This document shows positions 23,013-30,062 of a DNA stretch of 37,155 nt, in pieces. Both the position numbers and the translations under genes were made by a program. Where the stretch lies: NCBI GenBank assembly GCA_041650175.1, contig JBAZLS010000007.1, forward strand, positions 1 to 37,155. The letters run 5' to 3'. Numbering within the stretch: the first letter of the stretch is position 1; each line of letters opens with the position of its first letter. This stretch comes from Minisyncoccus sp041650175. GTDB lineage: Bacteria > Patescibacteriota > Minisyncoccia > Minisyncoccales > Minisyncoccaceae. Below the pieces are notes generated by a model. It ran no database searches. It was not told the origin of the DNA and worked only from the letters and a program-made list of their open reading frames with translations.

Positions 23013-24287
23013 CTAAAAAACGGACGTTCCTTCCAAATAATTCCATTTTGAACTAACTATTTTCACATTAATAAATTCTCCAATATGAAGATTATTCTCT
23101 CTTAAAACAACGGTTCGTCCAGAGTTAGTTCTAGACAAGAATATATCAGCTCGTTTTTCTATCACTAAGACACATTCAATTTTTCCAATAAACTTTTTAT
23201 TGGTATCTTCATTCATTTTATGAAATAATCTTGTAATTATTCTTGACCTATCTTTCTTGATTCTATCTGGCAAATCACGAAGCTTTTCATCAAGAGTATT
23301 TGGACGTTTTGAAAATTTAAAAATATGAATTATTTCTGGCCGAACCACCTTTAGCATTTCTACTGTTTCAAGGAACATATCATCTGTTTCAAGCGGATGT
23401 CCAACGATGATATCAGTAGAAAAAATAACATCGTCAAATTTATTTCTAAATTTATCTGCTATCTCTTCAAAATCTTCCCTTTTATACCCACGACGCATTT
23501 TTGAAAGAAGTTCAGTGCTTCCAGACTGAACAGGAATATGCAAAAATTTATAATATTTTTCGCTATCCATTTCTTCTAACACTTCATCAACAATTTTTTT
23601 CGCCCATCCTGGATTCATCATTCCAAGTTTTACTCTAAAATCCCCTTCTAAGGAATTTATACGATTAAGCAGAAGTGGCAAATTCTGACTTCCTTTATCA
23701 AAACCATAAACAGCTAAATCCTGAGAAGTAAGCTGTATTTCCTTAAAGCCATTTTTTAAAAAATGATTAACCTGCAACAAAATATTTTCCATGTCAAAAG
23801 AAACCAATTTACGTCTTGCAAGTCGTGTAACACAATAGCTACAACAACCAAGGCATCCTTCAGAAATAGCAATTATAGACGAAATTGAATTAACCGGTTT
23901 TTCATTCCTAATAAAGATTGACTTATCAAGCTCAGTACTATCAAACATCTCAACCTTACCTCCGTCTAAAACTATTTTTACCACTTCATTTATCTTATCA
24001 ATATTTGTAGGACTAAATATTCCATCTGAAATTTTTCGGCATTCATTCTTCATTGTTTCTGGAAGACACCCACCTAAAATAACAATCTTGCCTTTTTCTT
24101 TTAATTCTTTAGCTTCTTTTAATATTTTATTTGACGTAGTGTCAACAACGCCACAAGTATTAAGTATTACAAAATGAGCTGAATCCATATCTTCAGCTCT
24201 TTCATAATTCTCATTCAGAAAAATTTCCATTAAAGCGCTATCCGAATGATTTAATTTACATCCATAAGTTTTGATAAAATATTTCAT
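23013..24287 (-). CDS. MtaB-like tRNA methylthiotransferase, archaeal/eukaryotic flavour
   Basis: A 424-residue radical-SAM methylthiotransferase. The N-terminal UPF0004 domain has C10, C45 and C74 for one cluster. The radical-SAM motif C145-x3-C149-x2-C152 sits in EGCLGCCSYCVTRLARRKL, and a C-terminal TRAM domain follows (about 360-424). The EGCLGxCxYCxTRxARxxL form resembles the archaeal and eukaryotic e-MtaB/CDKAL1 branch, which converts t6A37 to ms2t6A37, more than bacterial MiaB or RimO. A t6A-pathway gene (tsaC) is in the same window. Branch assignment needs a tree. Confidence 0.85.
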   Translation of the reverse strand: MKYFIKTYGCKLNHSDSALMEIFLNENYERAEDMDSAHFVILNTCGVVDTTSNKILKEAKELKEKGKIVILGGCLPETMKNECRKISDGIFSPTNIDKINEVVKIVLDGGKVEMFDSTELDKSIFIRNEKPVNSISSIIAISEGCLGCCSYCVTRLARRKLVSFDMENILLQVNHFLKNGFKEIQLTSQDLAVYGFDKGSQNLPLLLNRINSLEGDFRVKLGMMNPGWAKKIVDEVLEEMDSEKYYKFLHIPVQSGSTELLSKMRRGYKREDFEEIADKFRNKFDDVIFSTDIIVGHPLETDDMFLETVEMLKVVRPEIIHIFKFSKRPNTLDEKLRDLPDRIKKDRSRIITRLFHKMNEDTNKKFIGKIECVLVIEKRADIFLSRTNSGRTVVLRENNLHIGEFINVKIVSSKWNYLEGTSVF

Positions 24288-24334
24288 TATTTATTCTTAA
24301 CAAAATTTATAAACTCACGCAAATAAAAAAATAA

Positions 24335-24351
24335 GCGCCAATTCTGAACGC
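24335..24351 (-). terminator. Hairpin after the 55-residue zinc-ribbon gene
   Basis: Minus-strand AGCG/CGCT stem around a TTCAGAATTGG-type loop, followed by TTATTTTTTTATTT. The stem is short, so termination may be partial. Confidence 0.5.
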
Positions 24352-24519
24352 TCAAATAATTTTTTCATGCCCACACTCAGGACATTTCATAACTTCATCA
24401 TTAGTCCCTTTTTTAAACTCAAATAGCTGACCGCAGATAGGACAATGAAACGCAGAATAAAGGTTTTTCATTTTTCCATAAAAACCCCAGCTACTTGGAT
24501 CAACTTCTCTAACTTTCAT
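24352..24519 (-). CDS. 55-residue zinc-ribbon micro-protein
   Basis: The ATG at 24519 (minus) opens a 55-codon frame ending TGA at 24352. The product has two Cys pairs, HCPICG (25-30) and KCPECGH (45-51), spaced as a classical zinc ribbon, after a polar N-terminus MKVREVDPSSWGFYGKMKN. It has its own promoter (24538-24565). Its leader TAGAGGCTTGAAAATG closely matches that of the next zinc-ribbon gene (TAGAGACTTTAAAGATG), so the two units look like duplicated cassettes. Function is unknown; small zinc ribbons often bind nucleic acid or RNA polymerase. Confidence 0.65.
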   Translation of the reverse strand: MKVREVDPSSWGFYGKMKNLYSAFHCPICGQLFEFKKGTNDEVMKCPECGHEKII

Positions 24520-24537
24520 TTTCAAGCCTCTAGGATA

Positions 24538-24565
24538 AATATACTCTATATCTCCAAAAAATCAA
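24538..24565 (-). promoter_or_regulatory. Promoter of the 55-residue zinc-ribbon gene
   Basis: Minus strand: TTGATT (24560-24565), a 16-base spacer and TATATT (24538-24543). Confidence 0.55.
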
Positions 24566-24581
24566 TAAAAGCCTAATTCTA

Positions 24582-24610
24582 AAAAAATCGCCCAGGATAA
24601 TTCATTGGGC
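24582..24610 (-). terminator. Terminator after the second zinc-ribbon gene
   Basis: Minus-strand GCCCA/TGGGC stem (24590-24594 with 24606-24610) followed by a T-run. Confidence 0.8.
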
Positions 24611-24617
24611 AATATGT

Positions 24618-24824
24618 CTAACTTTCTGGAGCTGGCTTTTCAAAGCCACATGTCGGACAAACTAAAATAGTTCCACCATCGTCCTTGTATACAAGAAAAT
24701 CATTACATGGAGGAGGACATCGATACTTATTACTCAAATTTTCCAAAAGAGCATAATAGCCATACTTATCTTCAAAACCAGAATCACCTGATTTTGAATT
24801 GTTATCAATAATAATTATCTTCAT
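24618..24824 (-). CDS. 68-residue zinc-ribbon micro-protein
   Basis: The product starts MKIIIIDNNSKSGDSGFEDKY and contains RCPPPCND (about 44-51) and LVCPTCGFEKP (about 62), a four-cysteine ribbon. A longer in-frame extension to 24890 exists, but it would place a hydrophobic, low-complexity leader across the promoter. The ATG at 24824 is therefore preferred, 19 bases after a TATATT box. Promoter, leader and terminator architecture mirror the 55-residue gene downstream. Function is unknown. Confidence 0.6.
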   Translation of the reverse strand: MKIIIIDNNSKSGDSGFEDKYGYYALLENLSNKYRCPPPCNDFLVYKDDGGTILVCPTCGFEKPAPES

Positions 24825-24843
24825 CTTTAAAGTCTCTAAAAAG

Positions 24844-24872
24844 AATATATATCTATATTTGATAAAAAGCAA
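24844..24872 (-). promoter_or_regulatory. Promoter of the 68-residue zinc-ribbon gene
   Basis: Minus strand: TTGCTT (24867-24872), a 17-base spacer and TATATT (24844-24849). Confidence 0.45.
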
Positions 24873-24891
24873 CAAAAAAAATAACATCATA

Positions 24892-24939
24892 TTGACTTTG
24901 TTACCCTTAAGAGTATTATAAAATTAGCACTTAAGGAGG
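24892..24939 (+). promoter_or_regulatory. Promoter and strong SD of the 100-residue gene
   Basis: TTGACT (24892-24897), a 16-base spacer, TATTAT (24914-24919) and an SD AAGGAGG at 24933-24939, six bases before the ATG at 24946. It is the clearest SD in the window. Confidence 0.65.
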
Positions 24940-24945
24940 CGTAAT

Positions 24946-25248
24946 ATGGAAGATATGACCAATGAGCGAAAATTAGAACTATGTCGTGAGTATCTAATAC
25001 CCAAAAATCGCAATGATAAGAACAGGGAAGAAATTGATTTTCTTCTTCGACTCGGTTTCTTGCGGGTAACCTATTCCACAAGAAGAAGAGTCTCGATTAT
25101 TGGAACTGCCCATCTTGGCAAAACAATGATAAGAGAAGACGACGAACAAAAACAAAAAATTAAATCGAAAAAAAGGGGTTTAAAGCAATGGCTAACAGAT
25201 AAATTATCTGTTTTTTATTTAAAGAGATTCCTGCTTTCGCAGGAATAA
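24946..25248 (+). CDS. Small basic hypothetical protein with a repeat-derived tail
   Basis: A 100-residue frame with a good promoter and an optimal SD. The core, about residues 1-85, is charged (NERKLELCREYLIPKNRN, LLRLGFLRVTYSTRRRVSIIG). It could be a small winged-helix-like DNA-binding protein, but I recognise no family. The last ~15 codons run through a terminator-like hairpin (25195-25216) and the palindrome 25227-25246, so the natural C-terminus may have been altered by insertion of that repeat or may lie in another frame. It is the only plus-strand gene between 19562 and the right end. Confidence 0.55.
   Translation: MEDMTNERKLELCREYLIPKNRNDKNREEIDFLLRLGFLRVTYSTRRRVSIIGTAHLGKTMIREDDEQKQKIKSKKRGLKQWLTDKLSVFYLKRFLLSQE
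25195..25216 (+). terminator. Terminator-like hairpin inside the 3' end of the 100-residue gene
   Basis: ACAGATAA/TTATCTGT followed by TTTTTTATTT. It lies about 35 bases before the annotated stop. Confidence 0.6.
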
Positions 25249-25446
25249 CACGAAAAAGAAAAAATAACAAATAATTTCTACTGATCCGCCAGCTGGCGGA
25301 GGCTCAGGCTGACTTTTTGACCAGCCGTCAAAAAGTCTTCGAGTCCTCGTCCCAAACAGGACTCGGGATAAAATATTTTTCTGCTGAAAAATTTTTACCC
25401 CCTGCCTCGGGCCAGTCGCCCTCCGGCTTCTCGTCCTGTTTGCACC
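25222..25446. repeat. Cluster of palindromic elements (REP-like)
   Basis: In about 225 bases there are five inverted repeats: ATTCCTGC/GCAGGAAT (25227-25246), TCCGCCAGCTGGCGGA (25285-25300), CTTTTTGAC/GTCAAAAAG (25313-25335), CGAGTCCT/AGGACTCG (25340-25365) and an A/T-rich pair around 25370-25397. The stretch is more GC-rich than its surroundings. The first two motifs resemble palindromes I recall as common between genes in Parcubacteria-type genomes. No transposase gene is present. Confidence 0.7.
25351..25365 (-). repeat. 15-base direct repeat of the tRNA-Lys 3' region
   Basis: Bases 25351-25365 are identical to 25487-25501, inside the T-arm and acceptor stem of tRNA-Lys. A looser inverted copy with a CACCA-like end lies at about 25428-25446. 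Confidence 0.8.
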
Positions 25447-25448
25447 AA

Positions 25449-25475
25449 CAAAAAAGACATCCAAAGGATGTCTTT
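25449..25475 (-). terminator. Terminator after tRNA-Lys
   Basis: Minus-strand AAAGACATCC/GGATGTCTTT with a 3-base loop, followed by a T-run, 5 bases past the tRNA end. Confidence 0.85.
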
Positions 25476-25480
25476 TATAT

Positions 25481-25556
25481 TGGTGCCCCAAACAGGACTC
25501 GAACCTGTGACCTTCAACTTAAAAGGTTGTTGCTCTACCAACTGAGCTATTGGGGC
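25481..25556 (-). tRNA. tRNA-Lys (anticodon UUU)
   Basis: A 76-base tRNA with encoded CCA. The acceptor stem is GCCCCAA/TTGGGGC, D arm GCTC...GAGC, anticodon loop CTTTTAA (anticodon TTT), T arm ACAGG-TTCGAGT-CCTGT and discriminator A. The anticodon stem has four pairs with an A-A at its outer position. It is closed by its own terminator. Confidence 0.95.
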
Positions 25557-25575
25557 CAAGAGCTTAACATAAATA

Positions 25576-26667
25576 TTATAGTCCAGATTCACGCAATTGT
25601 TCAAGTATTTCTTTCTGTTTCTTATTTAATTTTTGCGGAGTCTCCACAATTAATTGGACAAACAAATCGCCTCTTCCAAATCCATTGAATCGAGGAATTC
25701 CTTTGCCAGAAATTTTTAGTATTTTTCCAGACTCAATTCCGCTAGGAATCTTCAATAAGATTTCTTTTCCGTCCAAAGTCCTTATATCTACTTTATCTCC
25801 AAGTACTGCCTGTGAAAAAGTTATATTCTGTTTCAAATAAAGATTATCTCCTTTTCTCTGAAAAACAGAATGCGGTTTTACGAAAATTCTTATATAAAGA
25901 TCTCCATAATTTCCCCCTCTTTTTCCAGCATCACCTTTACCTTTTACCTTAATTATTTGATTATTGTCAACCCCTTCTGGAATTTTTATTTTTATTTTTT
26001 CTTCTTTTTTTATCCTTCCCTCGCCACGGCAAACATTACAAAACACTTCTGGTTTTGTTCCTTCTCCATTACATTCCGGACAAACGCTAGACTGGGTAAA
26101 AGTACCAAATACGGTCTTTCTGAATTGTTGAACATGCCCAGATCCTCGGCAAGTAAAACATTCTTTTATATTTGTTCCTGGCTCAGCTCCGTTACCATCG
26201 CAACGATCGCATTTTATATTCTTTAAAATAGATATTTCTTTTTCCTGATCAGTTAAAACTGATTCTAAAGAAATCTCCAATTCCATTTCTAGGTCATGTC
26301 CTCTTTTAATATCTTGGGGATCGCGCGTACCTCCAAATCCTCCACCAAACATTTCAAAGATATCTTCAATGCCTCCTCCTCCGAATCCGCCCATTACATC
26401 TTCCCAATTTACATTTGCTCCAAAACCGCTAGCTCCTCCTCCAGGAGCGCCGCCATTGCCAAAAACAGTCCCAAATTTATCGTATTGAGCTCTCTTTTCT
26501 TTATCAGATAAAATCTGATAAGCTTCATTGACCTCCTTAAATTTTTCTTCATTTCCACCTTTTTTATCAGGATGAAATTGATGAGCTAACTTATAATAAG
26601 CCTTTTTTATTTCTTCTGCGCTAGAGCTGTGAGACACTCCCAGAATTTTATAATAATCTTTTTGCAT
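25576..26667 (-). CDS. dnaJ: Chaperone DnaJ
   Basis: A 363-residue type I J-protein that stimulates DnaK. Domains: J-domain with HPDK in QFHPDKKGG, a Gly/Phe-rich linker, four CxxCxGxG zinc repeats (CDRCDGNG, CFTCRGSG, CPECNGEG, CNVCRGEG) and the C-terminal substrate-binding domains. The start at MQKDYYKILGV is preferred; a longer frame to 26718 would add 17 residues that run through an intergenic hairpin. It is the second gene of the dnaK-dnaJ unit. Confidence 0.95.
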   Translation of the reverse strand: MQKDYYKILGVSHSSSAEEIKKAYYKLAHQFHPDKKGGNEEKFKEVNEAYQILSDKEKRAQYDKFGTVFGNGGAPGGGASGFGANVNWEDVMGGFGGGGIEDIFEMFGGGFGGTRDPQDIKRGHDLEMELEISLESVLTDQEKEISILKNIKCDRCDGNGAEPGTNIKECFTCRGSGHVQQFRKTVFGTFTQSSVCPECNGEGTKPEVFCNVCRGEGRIKKEEKIKIKIPEGVDNNQIIKVKGKGDAGKRGGNYGDLYIRIFVKPHSVFQRKGDNLYLKQNITFSQAVLGDKVDIRTLDGKEILLKIPSGIESGKILKISGKGIPRFNGFGRGDLFVQLIVETPQKLNKKQKEILEQLRESGL

Positions 26668-26681
26668 TTTTTTAAGAAAAT

Positions 26682-26703
26682 AATGGCCATAAAATTTGCC
26701 ATT
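26682..26703 (-). promoter_or_regulatory. Intercistronic hairpin between dnaK and dnaJ
   Basis: AATGGC/GCCATT stem with a short T-rich 3' tail. It may attenuate or stabilise the transcript so that less DnaJ than DnaK is made (inference). Confidence 0.45.
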
Positions 26704-26724
26704 ATCTCCATTTTTCAATATTTA

Positions 26725-28638
26725 CTATTTTTCTTCAGTTTCTGCTTCCGTAGCTCCTTCAGCTCCTGGAGTATCCGTTTGTGAAGAAGGATTTTCAGGA
26801 GTTTTTTGTTGTCCATAAATTTGGCTTCCAATTTTCTGAATAGCTTCTGAAAGACTATCGGTATTCTTTTTAATATCGTCTATACTATCACCATCTTTGA
26901 TTTTTTTCAATTCTTCTAATTTCTGGTTTACTTCGGATTTAATATCTTCCGAAACTTTATCACCATTCTCTTTTAATGTTTTTTCAGTATTATAAATCAA
27001 AGAATCAGCAATATTTTTAGCCTCAATCAAATCACGTTTTTTCTGATCCTCCTCAGCATGCTTTTCAGCATCTTTTTTCATCTTTTCAATATCTTCTTTT
27101 GAAAGTCCAATTGAACCTTGAACCTTTATTGATTGTGTTTTTTGCGTTGCTTTATCCGATGCAACTACGGTTAAAATTCCACTGGCATCAATATCGAATT
27201 TGACTTCGATTTGAGGCATTCCCCTTGGCGCAGGAGCGATACCATCCAAAACAAACTTTCCAAGAGATCTATTGTCATGAGCCATTGGCCTTTCTCCCTG
27301 GATAATATTTATTTCTACTGACGGTTGACTATCTACTGCAGTTGAAAAAACTTGGCTATTAGAAGTCGGGATAGTAGTATTCTTCGCTATCATAATAGTA
27401 TTAACACTACCCATAGTTTCAATACCGAGAGAAAGCGGTAAAACATCAAGAAGCAATACACTTTTTATATCTCCCTCTGGAGCACGTCCTTCTTCTTTAG
27501 CAGTTAATATTTCTGCCTGAATTGCAGCACCGATTGCCACCACTTCTTCGGGATTAATGGATTTATTCGGTTCTTTTCCAAAAAAATTTTTAACAGCATC
27601 TCTGACTGCAGGAATCAAAGTGGTTCCTCCTACTAAAACAATTTCTTCAATATCTTCTTTTTTCATTTTTATCTCTTGAAGAGTTGTTTCTACTCTCTTA
27701 ATAGATTTTTCCACTAAGTCTCTAGTCATCGTTTCGAATTGAGATCTAGTCAATTTATAATCCAAATGTTTTGGACCATTGGCATCAGACGAAATAAAAG
27801 GAAGATTGATATGGGTTTCAAGAGCGCTAGATAATTCAGTTTTAGCTTTTTCAGCAGCCTCTTTTAATCTTTGCAAAGCCAGAGGATCTTTTGCTAAATC
27901 CATTCCTTGTTCTTTTTTGAATTCATCCAATATCCAATTGATTATTCGCTGATCAAAATCATTTCCTCCTAAATGGGCTTCTCCTCCAGTAGCCAAAACC
28001 TCTACCACATCAGAAGAAACTTCTAGGATAGTTACATCAAATGTACCGCCTCCAAAATCATATACTAGTATTTGCTGGTCATTTTTTTTATTAAATCCAT
28101 AAGCAAGTGCAGCAGATGTTGGTTCATTAATAATTCGAAGTACTTTAAGTCCGGCTATCTCTCCAGCAGCAATTGTTGCTTTTCTTTGAGAATCATCAAA
28201 ATTTGCAGGACAAGTAATCACCGCATTTACAATGTCTTCTCCCAATTTCTCTCTTGCATCAGATTTCACTTTTTGCAAGATCATAGAAGATATTTCTATA
28301 GGAGTATACCATTTATCTCCCATCATAATTTCAATACCGTCATCCTCTTCTCTCTTTCTTGTCTCGAAAGCAAGCAACTTTAATTCTTTCTGAACCTCAG
28401 GATCAGAATATCTCCTTCCAATGAATCTTTTAACAGCATAAATAGTATTTTTAGGGTTAGTAATAGCCTGTCTTTGAGCTAATATACCAACCACTCTTTC
28501 TCCACCTTTTGTAAGTGCAACAACTGAAGGAGTTAAAACAGAACCTTCTCGGTTTTCAACCGCTTTTGGCTCACCATTCACAATTGAAGCATATTTTGTA
28601 ATAGCAGTACCCAAATCTATACCTAATACTTTTGCCAT
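26725..28638 (-). CDS. dnaK: Chaperone DnaK (Hsp70)
   Basis: A 637-residue Hsp70. The ATPase domain has GIDLGTAITKYAS (the usual GTTNS reads GTAITKY), the phosphate-2 region VYDFGGGTFDVTIL and EEIVLVGGTTLIPAVR. The substrate domain and a helical lid follow, ending in an acidic tail EAETEEK. Its promoter overlaps a CIRCE operator, so HrcA repression is expected. It is followed by dnaJ. Confidence 0.97.
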   Translation of the reverse strand: MAKVLGIDLGTAITKYASIVNGEPKAVENREGSVLTPSVVALTKGGERVVGILAQRQAITNPKNTIYAVKRFIGRRYSDPEVQKELKLLAFETRKREEDDGIEIMMGDKWYTPIEISSMILQKVKSDAREKLGEDIVNAVITCPANFDDSQRKATIAAGEIAGLKVLRIINEPTSAALAYGFNKKNDQQILVYDFGGGTFDVTILEVSSDVVEVLATGGEAHLGGNDFDQRIINWILDEFKKEQGMDLAKDPLALQRLKEAAEKAKTELSSALETHINLPFISSDANGPKHLDYKLTRSQFETMTRDLVEKSIKRVETTLQEIKMKKEDIEEIVLVGGTTLIPAVRDAVKNFFGKEPNKSINPEEVVAIGAAIQAEILTAKEEGRAPEGDIKSVLLLDVLPLSLGIETMGSVNTIMIAKNTTIPTSNSQVFSTAVDSQPSVEINIIQGERPMAHDNRSLGKFVLDGIAPAPRGMPQIEVKFDIDASGILTVVASDKATQKTQSIKVQGSIGLSKEDIEKMKKDAEKHAEEDQKKRDLIEAKNIADSLIYNTEKTLKENGDKVSEDIKSEVNQKLEELKKIKDGDSIDDIKKNTDSLSEAIQKIGSQIYGQQKTPENPSSQTDTPGAEGATEAETEEK

Positions 28639-28672
28639 AATATTTTAATTTTAATTTTTTAATCTTACTGAT

Positions 28673-28701
28673 ATTTTATTCTTTTAGCAATCAAATGTCA
28701 A
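28673..28701 (-). promoter_or_regulatory. dnaK promoter
   Basis: Minus strand: TTGACA (28696-28701), a 17-base spacer and TAAAAT (28673-28678). The -35 lies within the CIRCE spacer. Confidence 0.75.
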
Positions 28702-28710
28702 GAGTGCTAA
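28684..28710. promoter_or_regulatory. CIRCE operator (HrcA binding site)
   Basis: TTAGCAATC-N9-GAGTGCTAA matches the CIRCE consensus TTAGCACTC-N9-GAGTGCTAA with one mismatch. It sits in the 74-base gap between grpE and dnaK. Confidence 0.92.
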
Positions 28711-28712
28711 AT

Positions 28713-29243
28713 TTATCTGCTTATCTTAACTTTGGCTGGACGAATAACTCTACCGTTCAACCTATAACCTTTTTGGATTTCTTCGACAACGACCCCCTTT
28801 TGTCCGTCTGTCCTTACTTCTTCAATTGCCTCAGAAGTCAAAGGGTCAAAAGGCATATCAATTGTTGCTATTTCTTCTAAGCCGATTGATTTCAAGAAAT
28901 AATCCAATTGTCTTTTTATGAGTAATAATCCTTTGATATTATTATCATTTTGTTTATCTTCTGATATTACTTTCTCAGCTAGATTAAAATTATCAAGCAC
29001 AGGAAGTAATCCTTCAAGAATGTTTTCTTTTATATGTAAACTAAAATTACTTAATCTTTCAGATTCTTGATTTTTATAATTTAGAAAATTAGCTTCAGCT
29101 CTTTGCCATCCTGCAAAAACTTCCTTATTTTTCATTTCAAGCTCATTAATTTTTTCTTCTAATTGAAAAACAGGATCAATTAAGATATCTTCTTCCTTTT
29201 TTTGTTTTTTTTCTTTTATTTCTTTTTTTATGTCTTTTTTCAT
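28713..29243 (-). CDS. grpE: Nucleotide exchange factor GrpE
   Basis: A 176-residue GrpE that releases ADP from DnaK. It has a Lys/Glu-rich N-terminus, a long coiled-coil (about 25-60, EEKINELEMKNKEVFAGWQR) and the C-terminal beta domain with MPFDPLTSEAIEEV and GYRLNGRVIRPAKVKIS. It follows hrcA with 1 base between and shares its promoter. Confidence 0.94.
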   Translation of the reverse strand: MKKDIKKEIKEKKQKKEEDILIDPVFQLEEKINELEMKNKEVFAGWQRAEANFLNYKNQESERLSNFSLHIKENILEGLLPVLDNFNLAEKVISEDKQNDNNIKGLLLIKRQLDYFLKSIGLEEIATIDMPFDPLTSEAIEEVRTDGQKGVVVEEIQKGYRLNGRVIRPAKVKISR

Positions 29244-29244
29244 A

Positions 29245-29967
29245 TTACTTTAATCCACTTAAAAGTTTATTCAAATGATTTATTAAAGATATGTTTTTGC
29301 TATAATTCATTCTTTTCGGTCCTATTAAGGCTATATTTGCTTCGAGTTCATTATCTGTCCTAGAAGTCATTCGTGCACAGATAATACTCATATTACAAGA
29401 TTTTAAAATAGGAATTTCTTCTCCGATAAAAATTTTTATTTCATTTTGTGGTTTCAAAGTTCCAAATTTTTCTTCAATTTCATCAACTAAATATAAAAAT
29501 TCTGAAACAAAATTTTGATGTAAAAATTCTGGTTCATTTACCATTTTTTCAAGTCCCGACCTCCAAGAAAGATTGTCATTCGGATAATGTATTATTATAA
29601 AACTTGAAGACATTTCAGAAAGTTTTTTAACTAAATCTCCCGCCATTCTAAAGCGATCTTCTATATCTCTTTCAATAATCGTTTCAAGCATTTTTTCAAA
29701 TTTCAACTCTTTTTCCTTTTCCATATCCTCAAGCATTTGATCTACAAAAAATCTATAAGCTTTATCTGTCGGTATCCTGCCAGCAGAAGTATGAGGTTGC
29801 TCCAAATAATTAGATTTAACCAAATTCTGCATTTCGATCCTTATCGCTGAAGAACATAAACCAAAATCATATTTTTCAGCCAAAAAACCAGAACTTACTG
29901 GTTCTGCAGTCTTGATATATTCTTTCATCAAAGCCTTCAATATTTTCTTTTGTCTTTCAGTAACCAT
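29245..29967 (-). CDS. hrcA: Heat-shock repressor HrcA, shortened
   Basis: A 240-residue version of a repressor that is usually near 340 residues. The winged-helix N-terminus is intact (ERQKKILKALMKEYIKTAEPVSS; SSAIRIEMQNL; TSAGRIPTDKAYRFFVD). The typical C-terminal end, IALIGPKRMNYSKNISLI, is also present. The ~100 missing residues are therefore internal, where the family's inserted dimerisation and GAF-like parts lie. Its own promoter (29999-30026) has no CIRCE nearby, so autoregulation is not evident. Confidence 0.9.
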   Translation of the reverse strand: MVTERQKKILKALMKEYIKTAEPVSSGFLAEKYDFGLCSSAIRIEMQNLVKSNYLEQPHTSAGRIPTDKAYRFFVDQMLEDMEKEKELKFEKMLETIIERDIEDRFRMAGDLVKKLSEMSSSFIIIHYPNDNLSWRSGLEKMVNEPEFLHQNFVSEFLYLVDEIEEKFGTLKPQNEIKIFIGEEIPILKSCNMSIICARMTSRTDNELEANIALIGPKRMNYSKNISLINHLNKLLSGLK

Positions 29968-29998
29968 AAATTGATTTTCTCAAAATTACACTATCGAA

Positions 29999-30026
29999 AT
30001 TATAACACTTTTCTTTTATCAGTCAA
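29999..30026 (-). promoter_or_regulatory. Promoter of hrcA-grpE
   Basis: Minus strand: TTGACT (30021-30026), a 16-base spacer and a perfect TATAAT (29999-30004). No CIRCE-like repeat is seen within 100 bases. Confidence 0.8.
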
Positions 30027-30040
30027 TGCCAAAGATTGCC

Positions 30041-30062
30041 AAAAAACGGCACTAAACCGTTT
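30041..30062 (-). terminator. Terminator after gpmA
   Basis: Minus-strand AAACGG/CCGTTT stem overlapping the gpmA stop, followed by TTT. Confidence 0.75.

Noticed and set aside
24825..24890. N-terminal extension of the 68-residue zinc-ribbon protein
   Set aside because: It crosses the predicted promoter and is low-complexity hydrophobic sequence. The internal ATG has matching cassette architecture.
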